Shown piece by piece: positions 1-12,812 of a stretch of DNA of 64,000 nucleotides (the first letter of the stretch is position 1; every line of letters starts with the position of its first letter). Origin of the DNA: Paralvinella palmiformis. Lineage: Eukaryota; Annelida; Polychaeta; Terebellida; Alvinellidae. The position numbers were made by a program, and so were the translations under genes. The notes beneath the pieces were generated by a model that saw nothing but the letters and a program-made list of their open reading frames with translations, was not told the origin of the DNA and ran no database searches. The stretch spans positions 186,001 to 250,000 of the forward strand of contig JAODUP010000050.1 in NCBI GenBank assembly GCA_025642065.1, in the 5' to 3' direction.

Positions 1-470
1 CGTTTACCCCGGATAAGCCACTCTCCTGTAAATAATTTGACTATCTCCTCCAAATAACTTTACAGTTGTTACACACGGTAAGTTGTTCCCCCCCCCCCGA
101 ATAAAATGACTGTTATGACACTCCTACCGTCCAAATAATTAACAATAGGACTGTTCTAATACCTCTTTCCTTTAAATAACGTGACTGTTTAATTTCTCCC
201 TCCTCAAAATAACGTGATGGTTACAGTGCCCCTCTCCTCCAAATAGCATCACTATAATATACTCCTCCTCCAATATAACAATGAAAAAATTTCTTCTATA
301 TAACATTACTGTTATAACAACTCTCTTTCCCATAACACGAGTGTTATAACAACTCTCAACTCTAAATACCACAACTATCGTCATACACATTAAGTGATTA
401 ACTTTAAATAACATGACTTATTACCCCAAATACTCTAGAAATATCATTTCCTTTATGACTGACATTATAC
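1..470. repeat. Degenerate tandem array, unit about 35-45 bp
   Basis: About ten diverged copies of a pattern reading roughly AAATAACRTGACTGTTAYA followed by a CTCCTCC-type pyrimidine stretch run from the window edge to about 470. Copies differ in length and sequence, so it is an old minisatellite. The array may continue outside the window. Open frames across it are repeat artefacts. Confidence 0.6.
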
Positions 471-480
471 CTTAAAATTG

Positions 481-501
481 CACACACACACACACACACA
501 C
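481..501. repeat. (CA)n microsatellite
   Basis: Ten CA units followed by a CT-rich stretch. Simple repeat. Confidence 0.9.
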
Positions 502-1447
502 TCACTGTCTCTTTCTCTCTGAACAGTATACACGACCTCTATCCATGACTGCCAGCTGTGCCACCATTAATGGCATCATTGGCATGCCCCGTGCCACCAG
601 ATCCATATGGATATATGGTCCCATGTACATCAATATCTATCACACAGTGATTGGCTATCAACACGAAATATACAGAACGGAGTAGGCCACTACCACGTGC
701 CTATACGAGGGAGGGGGGAGTATGATGGGGGGATATGGGTCAGAGGTCACTTGCTGTATTAACATCCCATAATGCAGGTCTGTTTATACATCCCTACGAC
801 ATGGAATAGTGTTAGGTCACGGTCGCTTCCGTAAGAGCTCTCCAGGCCCAGAGAGATCAAACATCATCAACGTGACCCTTTTGAAAATGATACTCACTCA
901 CCCGTTCACTCACTCACTCACCCACCCACTCGGCCAGTAAGCGCAGGTAAAAGCATTCCTTCTACAGATGGCTAAACCGCGATCCAATTTCATGTCAGTG
1001 AGAGCCAGTCTGCCACAAGATCATCGTGGACGAGGTATCCGCATCCCTACCACCCCCCCCTCCCTCCTCCACAACAGGACATTAGCCAATGAAAAGAGCC
1101 AAAACCCTAGATGTAATCATCGTTTTATTCCATGTTACAGGCAGCGCCCCCTGGCCACAACAGCCAACGGCAAACTGCTACAGACTGATGGCGCCCTCTA
1201 TGGGAAATGACAACATCTCGCTGGGAAAGCATTAAGTGCCAGCCCAGCGCCAACGGTGCACCGTGCCGCTGATGTTCGGCGCCGAGAGATGACGACGTCC
1301 GGCGACTCGGGGTGATCCCACTAACTGGATTACTGCTCAAATGGAAGTTATGAACATTATTAATATACCAAAAATATCCGAGGTCACTATGTCGGGATAC
1401 AGATGTGGGACGAGATATTAGAATATTGCTGGAATACTAATTGTAGA
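502..1447. other. Non-coding stretch with a CpG-richer block
   Basis: No gene or known repeat is recognised. The part from about 1135 to 1330 is richer in GC and CpG than its surroundings. On the minus strand at 1156-1142 it holds GGCCAGGGGGCGCTG, which resembles the core of a CTCF site. Small open frames here lack recognisable homology. Confidence 0.4.
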
Positions 1448-1451
1448 AATT

Positions 1452-1946
1452 GGTTATGAATTAAGTGGCACATTGGTTACGGATTAAATGGCACATTGGT
1501 TACAAATTCAGTGGCACATTGGTTACAAATTATGTGACACATTGGTTACAAATTATGTGACACATTGATTACGAATTAAGTGGCACATTGGTTACGGATT
1601 AAGTGGCACATTGGTTACAAATTATGTGGCACATTTGATACAAATTAAGTGACACATTGGTTACAAATTATGTGACACATTGATTACGAGTTAAGTGGCA
1701 CATTGGTTAAAAATTAAGTGACAGATTGGTTAAAAATTAAGTGACACATTCGTTATGAATTAAGTGGCACATTGGTTACGGATTAAGTGGCACATTCATT
1801 ACATATTAAGTGGCACATTGGTTGCAAATTAAGTGGCACATTGGTTACAAATTAAGTGACGTATTACTTACGAATTAAGTGGCACATTCGTTATGATTTA
1901 AGTGGCACCCTGGTTACGAATTAAGTGACACGTCGGTTACAAATTA
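1452..1946. repeat. 23-bp minisatellite, about 21 copies
   Basis: The unit is GTGGCACATTGG followed by TTACAAATTAA. Copies are head to tail with scattered substitutions (GTGGC/GTGAC, ACAAATT/ACGAATT/ACGGATT). The period stays at 23 over nearly the whole block and degrades after about 1946. There are no unique spacers, so this is not a CRISPR-like array. Confidence 0.9.
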
Positions 1947-1989
1947 ATTAGCATACTGGTGACATATTGGTTAGTGGCACACCAAAGTT

Positions 1990-3030
1990 GGCATGTTAGT
2001 TGCAAAGTTGACACAACAATTAAATAATTAGTACATTATATCATTTGTGGGTGGTAGCGTCATTTAGTAGTCTGTTATATGGTTGATATAATACTAACAT
2101 GCTTGACATAATTCTCTAACTTGTTATTATTATTATTACTATTATGTCATCAGTTGCATAATTGGCATATTATTATTATGCTTAGAATATTACCTACAGA
2201 ATGGTTATAAAGATCTCACAGCTTAGATTGTGTCCGTTTTAATTAACTGAGAACATACACATACCCCATAGTATAATGTTCTTATAATAAAACAATATTA
2301 ATTAGAATAACGTAGATTTACATACAAGAGACACGTGAAGGTAGTGTACTGTAAATGACCAATATGAACAATACACTAAAATCTATCATACAAAAACCAC
2401 GATAATACATCTCTTCGGCATCGAAATGAGATACTATTACCAGTAGTAGGAATTCTCAAATAATTTAGCCGCTGGGTAGACCTTGCGCCATCACATTTTC
2501 AAGGTAACCCCTGAGGGGGGGGGTTGGATGTGGTTCGGTTCGGGTTAATCAAAACTTCAGCCCGCTGAGACATACGCTTATAAAGGACAACCGTCTGTAT
2601 CGTAGTAACACGGCTCATTGGACCAGAAAGAAACATAAAAAGCCACATTTCGTTTCCATACACAACAATCCGCGGCTCGATGAGAAATGCGACCTTTCCA
2701 CGCCGGTCTCTCTGTGCTGTCCTGCCTGATACCTATATCTTTGTCCTCGTACATTCACGCCCGAGCTTACGGCTGAGACGACACGGTGGTCGTATCGTGT
2801 CGGAGGCCACGGGTTCAATGGCCCGAGTGATAGCTTTGTCGACTGCGTGAGAGTGCAGAAGAATTCGGCTTAACCAGATACGTATAGCGCTTGTTAATAT
2901 GCATAATATATACAAAAATCAATACCGTTTGACGAATAGGGATATTATAACACTTTGTATATATGACGAAATGTGTATGCTGGTATGTGGAAATGTGCGT
3001 ACAACATTACAAGGTATATGTTAGGTGTAA
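1990..3030. other. Intergenic or intronic DNA, nothing recognised
   Basis: AT-rich up to 2450, then a GC-richer block at about 2540-2870 with short open frames on both strands. None resembles a known protein and none has convincing splice sites. The GC-richer block could be an untranslated exon or an old repeat, but nothing decides this. Confidence 0.3.
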
Positions 3031-3032
3031 GA

Positions 3033-3080
<48 letters not shown>

Positions 3081-3493
3081 TTACATACAGACACACACAC
3101 GACCGATATTATTATACACGAACATCACAAAGCCCCCGTCGGACACAGGCCAACATACCATGACAAAGCGCATTAACAAAGACAGTTATAAGTAATAAAT
3201 GCCCCCACACCAACCTCCCTATATATCACCAGCCTATAACATGACAACATTGATAATATATCGTAACAGGGACACATTGATAAACTAGCATAATTATTGA
3301 CACAATCCTTTCGGCTCTGATATGTCCAGCTAATAAATCTCTCTCTCTCTCTCTCTCTCTCAGCGTGTGTGTGTGTGTGTGTGTGTTTTAGCTGTGTATA
3401 ATAAGTCACAGAGAATCTGGAACCGTGAATTATAACTCTGGACGTTTCTTCAGGGGACTGAATCCAGACAGGCGACTGTTCTTGCTGAGACGT

Positions 3494-3529
<36 letters not shown>

Positions 3530-3690
3530 AGCCGTATATAACAGGGCAAAGGAACAGAGAGTCTCGAAGCGTGAATTAAAACTCTTCAGGGGACTCAAGA
3601 GTATGTGTAATGTCTCACCAGTCACTTTAATTTTTAACCGTTATTGGACTCTCTCTCTCTGTATATATATATATATATATACGCGCGTGT
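3033..3690. repeat. Microsatellite cluster
   Basis: (TA)n at 3033-3074, (CT)n at about 3338-3361, (TG)n at 3365-3387, (GT)n at 3494-3528 and (TA)n at 3660-3681. The segments around the two GT tracts are related: 'gagaatctggaaccgtgaattataactct' and 'gagagtctcgaagcgtgaattaaaactct' type sequence follows each tract, about 150 bp apart. A local duplication is likely. Confidence 0.8.
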
Positions 3691-4489
3691 GTGCGCGCGC
3701 AACAGAATTCAAATGGTCAAAATGGTCATCACTGGATGATGACCGTACCAAAGCCTTAATCTCTATATTAAACTTTCTTCGATCAGGTGTTACAGAAGCA
3801 GCCCCTCCCTCCGTCTACAAGAGATGCCACGGACCAGCAGCTATAGATCTATTTTCGTACCCATCACGGCCGTCGTCATACACGCGTCACACCGGGGCGG
3901 GGGGGGTGTCGAATCTGGTCAGGATCGAAACATGCGCATGTCCACGAGACAATGGTCCAACAAACATAGCTCACGCCCTCGCATCAATTCCCACCACTCG
4001 TATTAAAGCAACAGGAACATCCGGACACACACACACACACAGAGGGGGGGGACACATACACACGGTGTACATTGATGACTATATTTAGTAGATATCACTC
4101 ATCATATCTGGTCTCATTGCAGCTACAGAGCCAGCGAGCGAGTGGGAGGAGAGTGACAGAGACAGTCAACTGGATCAACTCATCTGCTTAATGCCGGTAC
4201 ATGTACGGTTACAAATCCGACATGTTGCATCAGTAGCGTCGGATGAGCACCGGTTGACTCATCATTGTTATTATCATCATCATCAGTGATAGCTAACTAT
4301 CTAAATCTACACCAGATGCACATGACTGATCTATATATCGCTATCCACATCATCACCATCATCATAATTGTTAACATTGATTTGTCCTTGACCAGCAGAC
4401 ATGATGTCATAATTGCGGTGATATTTTTAGCACCGTTGTTTAGCAGTGCAACGGCTTATTGAATGGTAGGAACGTAATGGCTATAACAG

Positions 4490-4644
4490 TATACAGAGAG
4501 AGAGAGAGATAGAGAGAGAGAGACGCGCACACACAGAGAGAGATACACAAACACAGAGGGGGAGAGAGACAGAGAGAGAGAGAAGACACACAAAGAGAGA
4601 GAGAGAGAGAGAGAGAGACACACACACACACAACAGAAAGAGAG

Positions 4645-4677
<33 letters not shown>
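4490..4677. repeat. Long (GA)n/(CA)n purine-rich tract
   Basis: About 185 bp of almost uninterrupted GA dinucleotides with CA interruptions; the plus strand is nearly all purine. Such mirror-repeat tracts can form triplex DNA and mutate quickly. All open frames across it are low-complexity artefacts. Confidence 0.9.
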
Positions 4678-4679
<2 letters not shown>

Positions 4680-4681
<2 letters not shown>

Positions 4682-5480
4682 AATCAGCTTATACGACAAA
4701 AATCCAATAATTCCTTGATTACCGCCCACTGTCGACAAAGACAAATGAATTCCCAACAACAGAAAACCAAACCGAACCATCAAATATCTAACACCAAGAA
4801 GTGTCTGTCACCATAAAAACACGAATACCTTCACTCAAACCTCTTTCACAACCGATCATCGCATACATATTATATTTACAGCTGTCCAAATGCTGGCCAC
4901 CAGCAGCTATTACGGATTCCACACTGTTTTGGGGGAGGGTGTTGTTCCAGGGAGAGTAGGGTTAATGCCCATGTTAATGCCCAAATCACCCGACCTTGTA
5001 GAGCACGCTCACCAGTCAGAGTGTCAGTCAGTCAGTCAGCCATAAATGGTACATGACCAGTTACGCAACAAACAATGTACCGGGAATGAACTCTACGCCA
5101 TAATATATATATATTCCCATAGGAGTTGAAAAAATAATCTCGCCCAGGTCTAGATGGAAAACGCTCTACGCCCAAATAAACACCCAATCAGGGCCATGTT
5201 TGCAAGAGATACTGTAAAAGCCTTCATCTTCACTTCTGCTAATAATCGCGTATTCCCCCGATATGGACAAACTCAAATTCGTGTCCATCTCTTATCTCAC
5301 GTGGGGTGGGGGGTGGGGTCTATTATTTCGTGTATTCTTGAATTCATCATTTCGTTCCCATCTGCAAATTTTCTGACAATAAGAGGACGCGAATAAACAA
5401 TGATTTGGGCAGTAGCTGGACAATGATGATGTGAATCACCGTCATCAAAAACCAACACGAGAAAGGAATAATACGATCAA
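4680..5480. other. Nothing recognised
   Basis: Unique-looking AT-rich sequence with a short CAGT tandem at about 5017-5040. No exon or repeat identified. Confidence 0.3.
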
Positions 5481-5481
5481 T

Positions 5482-5632
5482 CCATCCTCCGTTGGCTCAC
5501 AGATCACACCACCTGAGTTCGAATCTCGGCGTGGGTGTTTCATCTTTGACTTCGCTTCACATTACCTTTGGAGGTCGCTCGGCCCATTTAGCCTACCATG
5601 TGAAAAAAAATTGGCCCTAAACCATCAACTAT
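5482..5632 (+). mobile_element. SINE-A copy (tRNA-derived), 5'-truncated
   Basis: Matches the body of the window's commonest repeat, here named SINE-A. Family order: a tRNA-like head (CTCCGTGGTCTAG A box, GAGTTCGAAYCTC B box), then GTGTTTCATCTTTGACTTCG, CATTACCTTTGGAGGTCGCT, CGGCCCATTTAGCCTACC, ATGTGCACAAAAGTGG and a CCGTAAAACATCATCATCAT tail. This copy lacks the A box but keeps the B box and body. Confidence 0.75.
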
Positions 5633-7935
5633 CCGACTACCGACGGAAAGACAACCAGAGAATGAATACGATGTTCCCTTCTCCAGAATGCGACACAATG
5701 TCTGTGTGTGCACTGTGCTGACTCGGTCAAAATATACCATAAACTCCGAGAGCCACGGATCCACGACAGCATCCTAACTTGGCTAATGGACAGCTAGTGT
5801 AGCCGAAAACCATATAGAAATTCTAGCCAACACATTAGCCACGATGTATTGTTGTTATTGCCGACTAACAGCTGATAACAATTTGTACCTTGGCTAACGC
5901 ACCTACACCGGCTATTACCTGCACTATGGCAGTGCTAGCTAGCTGAACACTTATAGGCCGTGACTAGACCCTGTGGCATGTTATAGTTAAGTGGATGTAT
6001 GTATATAGGCTGTAGCACTTACAGACCTCTGAGTATATAGCTGTGTAGAAGATGCAGACAGACGGACACATGTATGTGTATGAAGACACACTAACGTACA
6101 CAGACACACTTTTTGTGTATAGCCATTATTCATTTTATATTCTTAGAAAAAGCCTTGATCGGTCATGTTTCTTGTAATTTAACACCACCTAAACCCCTCC
6201 CCCACTCCCAATAGAGAGAGAGAGAAAGGTGAGAGAGCACAAACACCGATAAATGAGATTCAGTACAAACTATGACTATTACAATAAAGAAAGAATTGCA
6301 TACCAACCTATCGTGTTTAGCACCCTAACACTCCCCACACCCGGACATATATATTGTTTTCTCTCCCCACAAGCATGGAGTGCGGCTTTAATTGTTGTTA
6401 TTTTTAAAACCCTACGCACGCTGGCGGACTGGTTATCAGCAAACGTCTAGTATTTCTTGGTAGCTGAAGAACTGAGTTAACATCTAGATCGAACTGAACC
6501 GCTGGGCCATTGTTTACTACACCACCACAAATAAATAACATCCCCCCCCCTCAGTCTACCACTGTAGGCATATCACGGCCTAGCCTAGCTGCGATCACAG
6601 CTGTCATCACGCAGAAGCGGTAAACTTGTTGTCGTTCTTATCTGGTGACTTAAAGCCGACAATCGAAGATCATTTATAAACTGAGCGATACGGATATTAC
6701 TGTATTACAATTACGTTAATAATAATAACTATCACGTCAACAGACGAGGCAGGTGTGTCAACAAATGCGTGTGGCCACGATGTCAACACACCAAGCTATA
6801 AGGTCATTGAACAGATAGCTGCCACAATGCCATCAAACACATATATTTAAATCTGCCATAAATTTAAAAACTCCAAAACGTCCCCTGTTGTCAATAAACA
6901 CAGGGAAACTGTCAACAAACGCACGCCTACATAGAATGTCAACAAACACATAGCTGTAACTTCATACTGTAACCTTGCAACACGACTAGGCTTTCATCAA
7001 TGCAGATTTATCACATACTTCTTCGTACGTTCGAAAAAGCAACAAATGGTGACTTCTCAATTGATCTCCAATATGCATATAAAACAAGAAAGCTTTATGT
7101 TGCCAATACGATTATTTACAAACTAAGCTAGTGAAAAGAATTCTAGCGAGAATGGAAAGCGACCAATGACGTAATAAAACCGCATTCATCTAAGACACTG
7201 ATGAATACTGTGGCCTGATGAACACTTCACGTTACCTATAACCACTCTACTGTCTCGGGGCGGTACAAGGCCCGTCCCATTTAACTACCCATAAGCGTGC
7301 CACAACCGGTAACACACGGTAAACATAATGTTTATTGCCCGCTCTTTATAGAGTGCACAAACAACCATCGCAGGCCGAACACACACCGAAAGCCACAACT
7401 GCTGCCATAAAGCGAATATAACACTCAGTTTGGTGTCAGTTTATGCTTACAACGATGGGAGACTTTCGGCGATGCGTATTTCTAAGCTTTGGTAATATGA
7501 GGCTTTCGCAATGGTAAGTCGGCCTTAAGAGTTTATCAGTTTAGCTCCGGATCAATCCGTATCATGAAACGAAACGATTTTGTAGGTGAAATAATTACGA
7601 CTTTCCTCAAATGACGAATCCTAACTTGGGAACGTATACAGAGAGACTATGTAGCATACCACTTGTGACATTGATACATTGGTCAATAAAAATTTCACAT
7701 GGAATTTTTTCTTCTTAAAATTCGACATTTTTCATTGGTAAAAATAAACAAATCTGAGAAAAATGGCCACTGAAGACTTCACACACAATCTGAAATTACA
7801 AATTCTCACCGACTAGTTTTATCGCGCAGCATAAACGCACACTTTCTGTTACTGGGAATTGATCAAAACTGTTGTACGAAATGGATGTATTCTACCTATA
7901 GCAGACAGCGGCTACAAACAGAAGCCAGTACCACA
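5633..7935. other. Nothing recognised
   Basis: AT-rich DNA with a short (GA)n at about 6212-6236. No coding exon, known repeat or RNA gene could be supported. It is probably intron of the minus-strand liprin-alpha gene, or intergenic. Confidence 0.3.
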
Positions 7936-7939
7936 AGGA

Positions 7940-8131
7940 AGGATGATGATGGTTGATGTTTTGCGCCCACTTTTGTGCGCATGGTAGGCTAAATGGGCCG
8001 AGCGACTTCCGAAGGTAATGAAGCGAAGTCAAAGATGAAACAGTCTTCAGATGTGCTCACGCCGAGATTCGAACCCAGGTGCTAGCGATCTGTGGTCCTA
8101 CGCACTACCAACCAGACCACGGAGGTGCCCA
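7940..8131 (-). mobile_element. SINE-A copy, near full length
   Basis: Read on the minus strand it has the tRNA-like head ending near 8131 (CTCCGTGGTCTGGTTGGTAG), the B box GGGTTCGAATCTC, the body CGCTCGGCCCATTTAGCCTACC and a CATCATCATC tail at its 3' end near 7945. One of the most complete copies in the window. Confidence 0.85.
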
Positions 8132-8142
8132 TATGCTTAACT

Positions 8143-8240
8143 TGAAAACAACCTTCAGATGTGCCCACGCCGAGATCCGAACCCAGGTGGTAGTGATATG
8201 TGGTCCAACAAGCCACCGCTAGACCACGGAGGCGTTCCTA
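8143..8240 (-). mobile_element. SINE-A head, 3'-truncated
   Basis: Minus-strand tRNA-like head with CTCCGTGGTCTAGCGGTGGC and a B box GGGTTCGGATCTC, ending just after the GATATCTGAAGG-type junction. It sits about 10 bp from the preceding copy in the same orientation, so it is either a second insertion or a partial tandem duplication. Confidence 0.75.
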
Positions 8241-8518
8241 CGGCAAGGTAGGACCTCGAGAGCTAGAAAAAGGATAATTTTATCATCGTTTAAAATAAAA
8301 AATAACTGGCAACACTGTCTAGATGAGAAGTCCAGAAAATAGCATCCTCTGTATCCTAAAGAACCTCATTTTGCCAATATGTTTATGACTCTTTAGTGAA
8401 CGACCGTGGGTGGAGATCATTTTATGACAAAACTCCCCAGCCCGGAAAGGCGAAGCATACATAGATTGGACAATTATGTTAAATTCCGACCACAAACAAA
8501 CGGATTCCCAGTGTTATC

Positions 8519-8543
8519 GTGTGTGTGTGTGTGTGTGTGTGCG
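8519..8543. repeat. (GT)n microsatellite
   Basis: About eleven GT units followed by GCGCGCACGCGCG, an alternating purine-pyrimidine run. Confidence 0.85.
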
Positions 8544-8559
8544 CGCACGCGCGTGTAAA

Positions 8560-9571
8560 GGGCCGGGAGAAGCCTTATCAAATTAATTGCTTTATTTCTT
8601 GTTAATCGGGTCTTCCACAAGCTGGTTCATCACCAGACGGCCAACATACGGCGATGGTTGTGGCGGCGATCTGTGATAGAACTGATAAACAATTACAGTC
8701 TATAAAAGATTCATGGACTGTGATGAGGCTGATGGCTTCCAGCAGCAGCCACTAAATACCACTCGTTGTTACACGATACACCAATAATTACGCACTTTCA
8801 AATCCGGTTCGTAAGATGTAACTTTTACTACGGATGTCACAGTCGAACAATAACGGACCGCAGAAAAATGGTCCGAACGGCGATAGAATGCGAGGCCGAC
8901 GTGAAGGTAAATCTAGGAGAGAATCGATACAAAATTCCCACATCATGAACTAAAAAGGTTACTGAACTCAGTCGGTGCGTGTAAACAATGGGTAATCAGC
9001 AGCGGACAAGCTCTGTCCTGTGGTACGATCCACCTGTGGGTGTTTATATACACACACACATTTGCAGCAAGAGTAATAACATCAGCCCAACGGGGTGTGC
9101 CAGGTGAGATAAAGACGCATCTAATTAATTGCTACGCGCACAAAACAATATTCACATGTCTGGATCAACAATTTTCATTTCAATTTATGACGTAAACAAA
9201 CCAGTGCTAATTACATCTTACCTGCGTACCTAATGACGTCATTTCATTTTATCCTATCGTTACTGCTTGCACATAAACACCTGCTCAAACGGTAACCCGC
9301 AATCCAAGAAAGCTGTGTCCACCTTCCACAGGTGAAGATAACACGACATAATGAAGATGACATCCTCATGAAAACATAACATTTCTGATACCAGATCATA
9401 GTTTACAAACCTGTTTATGTTACCGGGTACTATCAGTATCAGGTTTTTGGTTCCTTCTGGAAGAAACCAGTTTCTTCCAGGACAGTGGAAAAACCTGGTA
9501 GAAACTGACAGATTTAAATAACTTCCAGCTGTACAATGTTTTGCTATATCACCTAGATTAAACACGCACAC

Positions 9572-9609
<38 letters not shown>

Positions 9610-11940
9610 GTGCCACAACTCATATAGAACCATCTTATTTCTTTCGGACGCAATGCAATATTTAGATATATAATTAACCTGATTTTTGTAGTGAACGTCG
9701 CTTTGATTAGTATATTTGTAGGTAGACTATTCAAAATTCCCAATTATCTTCAGTAATCCTTAACACGCACAGTCAAATATATAGACATGATACTGAACTG
9801 ATACCCGGAACCCCACATTTGTGTTTAACTTCATCAGTCCAGCCACACACTAATTAGCTGTCTCAGAGACGCAACAAACACACACACACAGAGAGAGGAC
9901 CAAACCCAATAATTACACTAACTCTAATGGAAAGACATAGGGATTTTTATCTGTTATAGTAATTACATTCCATGGAACTATTCTTAATTGCCAATTACTT
10001 TCAGTATTCCTGAAACACACCTGTTGATGTACGTGTGTAATTGACGACATAAACCCAACATCTGTAGACAAATAAGAGTCTAACAATAACATAACTAGTT
10101 GTCTTAAATTTAGTTAGAAAGGTAAAAGACTGTCCATATTTGAAACAAATTCTACTTCATTGGCAATAATTTGAGGGGAGATTCATAATTAGTTATTACT
10201 ATAAATAAGATGTTTCTACTATTTAGTGGAAGCTACCCAATTAGTCAAAATAATGTCACATGACAGAACCACTTTAAAGTGAAATTACTCATGAATATCA
10301 TTTGGGTGGAGTACAATGGCTGAATTATCTGTTGTCACTTTTTATAACAGAACCAAATCATACAACAATAAGACTGATTAATGTAGGAAATAAAGCATAT
10401 ATATGCCAAAGTATTAAATAAAATTTTGTAATATATGCATTGGAACACTCCATGACTGTTTCCTTCCCAATGAAACAATTACCATTCCCGCACAATACCC
10501 GGAACATATGTGCCTAAGCTTTGTATGCATACGGAATAAACACATGCACACACTCACAACTGTTGTGCTCTGACTACAAGTTCACCACAGCTGTGTTGGC
10601 GATCTTTATCTCAGACTACTGTTACTTAGGAATGGACGAAACAATGGACTTCTTAGAATAAAGAGTAAATACTCTCTATTGCACCCCCCTCCCCCCCCAA
10701 TCAATGAATAGTTCAATCTAGTACTCTAGTAGATCCTGATTCTCTATGTTTGTGCCTTTTCACAACTATTGAAATCAGACACAGTAAAAGTCACTTCTGA
10801 CCTTTAAAATCACACACGCACGCACGCACACACAGAGAGAGACCCAACATCAGTATGTACAGACAGTGTTACATTACAATAATGTAGTCTCGGCAGCAGA
10901 CACAGGTGTCTCTATTACCATGATACAACACTGCCGAAATCATTAATAATTCACTGATTAAAATCCACAATGATCATTAGCAGTAGCTCAGTACGTGGCC
11001 TCTTATCATCATAAGCTCAACATATTAGCCGGCCAACGAAGCTGCCCTGTAAACAAAATCGTATATAATAATGGTCACCAATCACGGATGCCAAACAAGA
11101 TGACATCACCGACGTGGATGTCAATCAAGAGGTGACATCACTATTATGAATGCCAATCAGCACGCCGTAAGATAGCCAGCCGAACTAACGGCTAGTGTCC
11201 TCATATCGGGTAAATACCATCCAATTACTGTTGCATGGATGAGGAAGTAGGCATTACCATCCTCAATATGGTAAGGACCTCAAAGAATCCAGTAGGTTCA
11301 ATGGGTACATTTGTCTCACTGGCGACCTTGATTTGATGATCATCATTATCATTATTATAGAGCACCTTTGTGTGTACTGTATAAGATGACAGCGGACAGT
11401 GTGTAAACTGATAAGATGAGCTGGTAATTTGATAACAAGATCACACACACACATTCAATGTGTGTGTGTGTGGATCTCACAGTCTGCTATCCCTTAAGAT
11501 AACTAATATCGTTTCTATATGAATGGCAGGGATTTGACTGTCAAAGTCTGACATCTAGATCTACCACCTTCCATGCACTACTGTGTAAGAGTGTGTGTTT
11601 GTGCACAGATGTGCATGGCAATTCCGGTATTTAAGTCAACCAAAACCGAATACCGGTAACTGCAAAAATCAACACACAGACCTGAAAGCAAGTTCTGAAT
11701 GTACACAAATCAAATCTAGAAAAAAGCAAGTAGGTGTCATCATTCGATTGATCCAAAGTGAAATATGACATCCTAGTAACTCTTAGTTATAAAGACACAG
11801 ATCATAAACAAGCAGGTGTGGCAACAGGTTGGGTCCGAAAATGGGGGAATAATTGAAGACGAGAAAATTCATTATTAAAATAAAACACATTATTGTACAC
11901 AGGTTTACCAGTAGTAGTAATAAACAAAATCTGCAACAGC
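8560..11940. other. Non-coding DNA, mostly unrecognised
   Basis: Contains a strong hairpin (9429-9511), (TA)n at 9573-9604, short CA/GA tracts near 9880 and 10810, and otherwise AT-rich sequence without supported exons. If liprin-alpha continues leftward, this would be its first coding intron. Confidence 0.3.
9429..9511. repeat. Inverted repeat with nearly no spacer
   Basis: CTGGAAGAAAC at 9457-9467 and its exact complement GTTTCTTCCAG at 9470-9480 are separated by CA. Outside them AGGTTTTT (9441-9448) pairs with AAAAACCT (9489-9496), and TCAGT pairs with ACTGA further out. The stem is imperfect but spans about 80 bp. The 2-nt loop argues against a microRNA precursor. A foldback or transposon remnant fits better. 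Confidence 0.7.
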
Positions 11941-11948
11941 ATTTCTAA

Positions 11949-11997
11949 TAATCAGCGAAAAGCTGGTTGTATGGTATAACCAGCTTAACACTGATTA
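11949..11997. repeat. Hairpin, 20-bp arms, 9-nt loop
   Basis: TAATCAG at 11949-11955 and AAGCTGGTT at 11960-11968 pair with AACCAGCTT at 11978-11986 and CTGATTA at 11991-11997. Seventeen of 20 positions match and the loop is GTATGGTAT. No function is assigned. Confidence 0.65.
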
Positions 11998-12418
11998 TAC
12001 AATGTGTACCAAACAAAATTACACATCTGGAGAGTCTCCACTGGATAGAAAATGATATTGGTTTTCCACAGAATGCGTTTTTTCCCCACTCCGGGAAGGT
12101 TCTCCCAGGATAATTTTACCAGCAGTATTTACCACCACGTGATTAAACTTCCAGCCCTTCTTGGTGGTTCCACCTTTAAAGTGTCGACCAGTTCATTTAC
12201 AATGTGGCCGTCTACTGTGAAACACAGCAATCTTCTCCCCTCAGACAGATAATATGTGCCAGTCATAGAAACAAGTCACTCAATGTTTTAATATATTTTA
12301 ATCATATAAAAAATGTATTGTATTCCTAATATTGCAATAAATGCATTGGGTAAGAATCAGGGTGCTAGTAATCATTTGTTGATAAAAATCACTGGCAGTA
12401 TGTCTTCTACTAAGTGAT

Positions 12419-12419
<1 letters not shown>

Positions 12420-12459
<40 letters not shown>
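12420..12459. repeat. (AT)n microsatellite
   Basis: About twenty AT units. Confidence 0.9.
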
Positions 12460-12460
<1 letters not shown>

Positions 12461-12812
12461 TACACACACAATCCTTTGTTGTTTGGTGTACATTGCATAA
12501 ATCAATTGCCTCATGGTATATAACATTGATGATCAAATAATCACCTTATAACCAGTTGCTAATATATATGCAGGGTAGGACAAATAGGTGAAACGTTACA
12601 GCACACTATAGAAAATCAAACGAGGTTGGCTAAAAATACAAAGCACTATTGTCTAAGAAGATATCGCCTTTCCTTGAACTTAATACTGTAGAAATTAACA
12701 TACCTGATAAAACGATGTTATCATACCAATTGTCACAAACAGATATAATGTACACTAAATACCACTTGATCTAAAAATGAAATCGCTACATATATAAAGC
12801 ACCTACACATCA

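Noticed and set aside
1452..1946. CRISPR-like array
   Set aside because: The 23-bp units are contiguous, with no unique spacers, and the genome is eukaryotic.
3173..3625. 150-codon minus-strand open frame
   Set aside because: Largely translated (CA)n and (GA)n repeats.
3498..4088. 196-codon plus-strand open frame
   Set aside because: It starts in a GT microsatellite and crosses TA and CA tracts. Composition is repeat-driven and no domain is recognised.
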